A DNA stretch of 62,869 nt from Gemmatimonadota bacterium (GTDB taxonomy: Bacteria; Gemmatimonadota; Gemmatimonadetes; Longimicrobiales; Gaopeijiaceae), in contig JAJEBS010000119.1 in the NCBI GenBank assembly GCA_022822425.1, forward strand, positions 1 through 62,869. The letters are read 5' to 3'. Of the stretch, positions 61,622-62,869 are shown one piece after another. The notes beneath the pieces are model-generated. The model made no database searches, was not told the DNA's origin, and was given only the letters and a program-made list of their open reading frames with translations. Each line of letters begins with the position of its first letter. Within the stretch, counting starts at the first letter, position 1. Both the position numbers and the translations under genes were made by a program.

Positions 61622-62869
61622 TCAGAAGCGGGAGGTCACGGTGACGCGGAAGCTCCGGGTGGCTCCCGGATTGCGCTCCTGAACGTCTACGTATTCCGCC
61701 TGCAGAAGGTTCTCCACCTTCGCCCGCACATCCATGTCCATGACTTCGAGTGCGAGCCGCAGATCCAGTAGCGTGATCGCTCCCCGCTCGTCCAGGGGAT
61801 AGGCGAGAACGGTCTCCGCCTCGCTCCGGTGACGCACGTCCAGAGCCACCAGATCGGCCCAGCCGGAGAGGGTCGTCGTGATGTTGTGGCGTGACCGGTA
61901 CGCCAGCGGCCGGCCGGTGTCGAGATCCTGCGAGTCGATGAAGAGGTAGTTTGCGTGCAGGTTGAGCTTCCGGGGGACGACGCCGACGCGCATGCCGGCG
62001 TCAAGTCCGCGCACCCGTGCCTCGGCCACGTTGCGGAACTGGAACGTGAGCGGCAGGTTCGGGGCGCCCGTCACCTCGATCAGGCCGGAGTACTCGCTCC
62101 AGAAGAGTCCCGCGTCGAACCAGAGCCGTTCGTTCGGGATGACGGTGGTGCCCACTTCCCCGGCCCACGCCGATTCGCCCCGCAACTCGAGATTGGGCAC
62201 GACGCGAAAGCCGAAGGTGGTGGTCCTGGTGAACTGCTCGGAGACGCTGGGCGACCGGTATCCCCGGCTCAGGGATGTCCTCAGGCTCATGTCCGGAGTG
62301 GCTTCGAAGACGAGCCCGATCTTGGGATTCAGCGTCAGATCGCCTTCCACCACCGAGGCCTTGTGCGAGTCAAGCCGGATGCCTGCCGAACCGCGCAGCC
62401 GATCCGAGAAATCGATTTCGTCCTGAACGAACAGCGCCAGATCGGTGACGTCCGGCGTCGGACTGAGGAAGTTGGAGGTCACATCGGTGCGCGAGGCCTC
62501 TCCTCCCGCCGTGAGCGCGTGCCGCCCGCCGGAAAAGAACGAGACCTGCAGGTCGCTGCCGTAGCGGGTGGAACGGTGGAAGTCCTCGTTGTCGTGGAAG
62601 TAGTTCTGGTTGCGGACGTGCTGCACCTGGGGTCTCAGCTGCAGCTTGAGCGTCGAGGTCACGACCGGCGTGGCCGTCATCCCGAAGACGAGATCGGAAT
62701 TGCGCTTCCAGTCGCCCAGATCCGCGGGATCCACTTCGAGACGGCGCTCGGGCGAGAGCCAGGTGAAGAACTCCTCCAGATCCTCGCGCTTCCCGCTGGC
62801 GAACACCTCAAGGGGTTTCGACGACTCGGCCCCGAAGACGGTCTTGGCCCGCCACTGCCAGCGCTCCTG
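61622..62869 (-). CDS. TonB-dependent receptor, C-terminal part (runs off the window)
   Basis: The frame is open to the window edge, giving 415 residues of C-terminal barrel. TonB-receptor features are clear: DLALFVQDEIDFSDRLRGSAGIRLDSH, TPDMSLRTSLSRGYRSPSVSEQF, GLDAGMRVGVVPRKLNLHANYLFIDSQD, and a C-terminus ending FRVTVTSRF with the terminal aromatic needed for outer-membrane assembly. RGYRSPSVSEQF is typical of vitamin B12, siderophore or metal receptors. The plug domain and start lie outside the window. Confidence 0.9.
   Translation of the reverse strand, partial: QERWQWRAKTVFGAESSKPLEVFASGKREDLEEFFTWLSPERRLEVDPADLGDWKRNSDLVFGMTATPVVTSTLKLQLRPQVQHVRNQNYFHDNEDFHRSTRYGSDLQVSFFSGGRHALTAGGEASRTDVTSNFLSPTPDVTDLALFVQDEIDFSDRLRGSAGIRLDSHKASVVEGDLTLNPKIGLVFEATPDMSLRTSLSRGYRSPSVSEQFTRTTTFGFRVVPNLELRGESAWAGEVGTTVIPNERLWFDAGLFWSEYSGLIEVTGAPNLPLTFQFRNVAEARVRGLDAGMRVGVVPRKLNLHANYLFIDSQDLDTGRPLAYRSRHNITTTLSGWADLVALDVRHRSEAETVLAYPLDERGAITLLDLRLALEVMDMDVRAKVENLLQAEYVDVQERNPGATRSFRVTVTSRF

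Overview
The window is GC-rich chromosomal DNA from a Gram-negative bacterium. It carries two outer-membrane receptor barrels, many lipoprotein or Sec signal peptides, several large secreted propeller, BNR-repeat and S9 peptidase genes, and paired VapBC modules. That mix resembles free-living or marine Gemmatimonadota, but the phylum is an inference because no rRNA or other marker gene lies in the window. I see no rRNA, tRNA, CRISPR array or insertion sequence. Genes are dense; only 15600-16241 exceeds 300 bases without a credible gene.

Layout. 1-10.8 kb: end of an ABC ATPase and its FtsX-type permease, a class I aminotransferase, a DUF4143 ATPase, an S9 peptidase and a secreted BNR/VPS10-like protein. 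10.9-16.2 kb: an arsI-sigZ pair divergent from an MFS transporter, a VOC protein and a DUF222-HNH nuclease, then a gap with tandem repeats. 16.2-22.4 kb: an osmoprotectant-family ABC transporter divergent from egtB-egtD (ergothioneine biosynthesis) and an amidase; the intergenic space holds 18-bp repeats. 22.4-33.3 kb: SDR, DUF3667 protein, serine hydrolase, an AbrB/PIN toxin-antitoxin pair, a probable SelW-type selenoprotein with an in-frame UGA, a broken SdpI gene, a propeller lipoprotein, an S9 homologue lacking its catalytic His, a class II amidotransferase (EgtC candidate) and a threonine dehydratase. 33.5-43.9 kb: an outer-membrane barrel followed by mostly housekeeping metabolism (trxC, argG, argH, aroF, a class I aldolase, rpiA, rpe, a TIGR01777 epimerase).

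44-57.6 kb is the most distinctive part: a complete set of genes for a quinohemoprotein amine dehydrogenase. qhpA (di-heme alpha subunit), qhpD (radical SAM/SPASM cross-linking enzyme), qhpC (gamma subunit, the cysteine-tryptophylquinone precursor), qhpB (propeller beta subunit) and qhpF (ABC exporter) run consecutively. qhpG (flavin monooxygenase) lies upstream, overlapping a gene for a secreted LVIVD protein, and qhpE (subtilisin-like leader peptidase) lies downstream. Antisense toxin-antitoxin modules sit at both joints. The expected division of labour is QhpD forming the thioether links, QhpG oxidising the tryptophan, QhpE removing the leader, QhpF exporting the gamma subunit, and periplasmic assembly with QhpA and QhpB so that electrons from amine oxidation pass through the hemes to the respiratory chain.

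57.6-62.9 kb: an APC amino-acid permease, an alpha-carbonic anhydrase lipoprotein, a LOG-like protein, an FKBP isomerase, a small membrane protein and the C-terminal part of a TonB-dependent receptor that runs off the window.

All functional names come from reading motifs; no database search was run.
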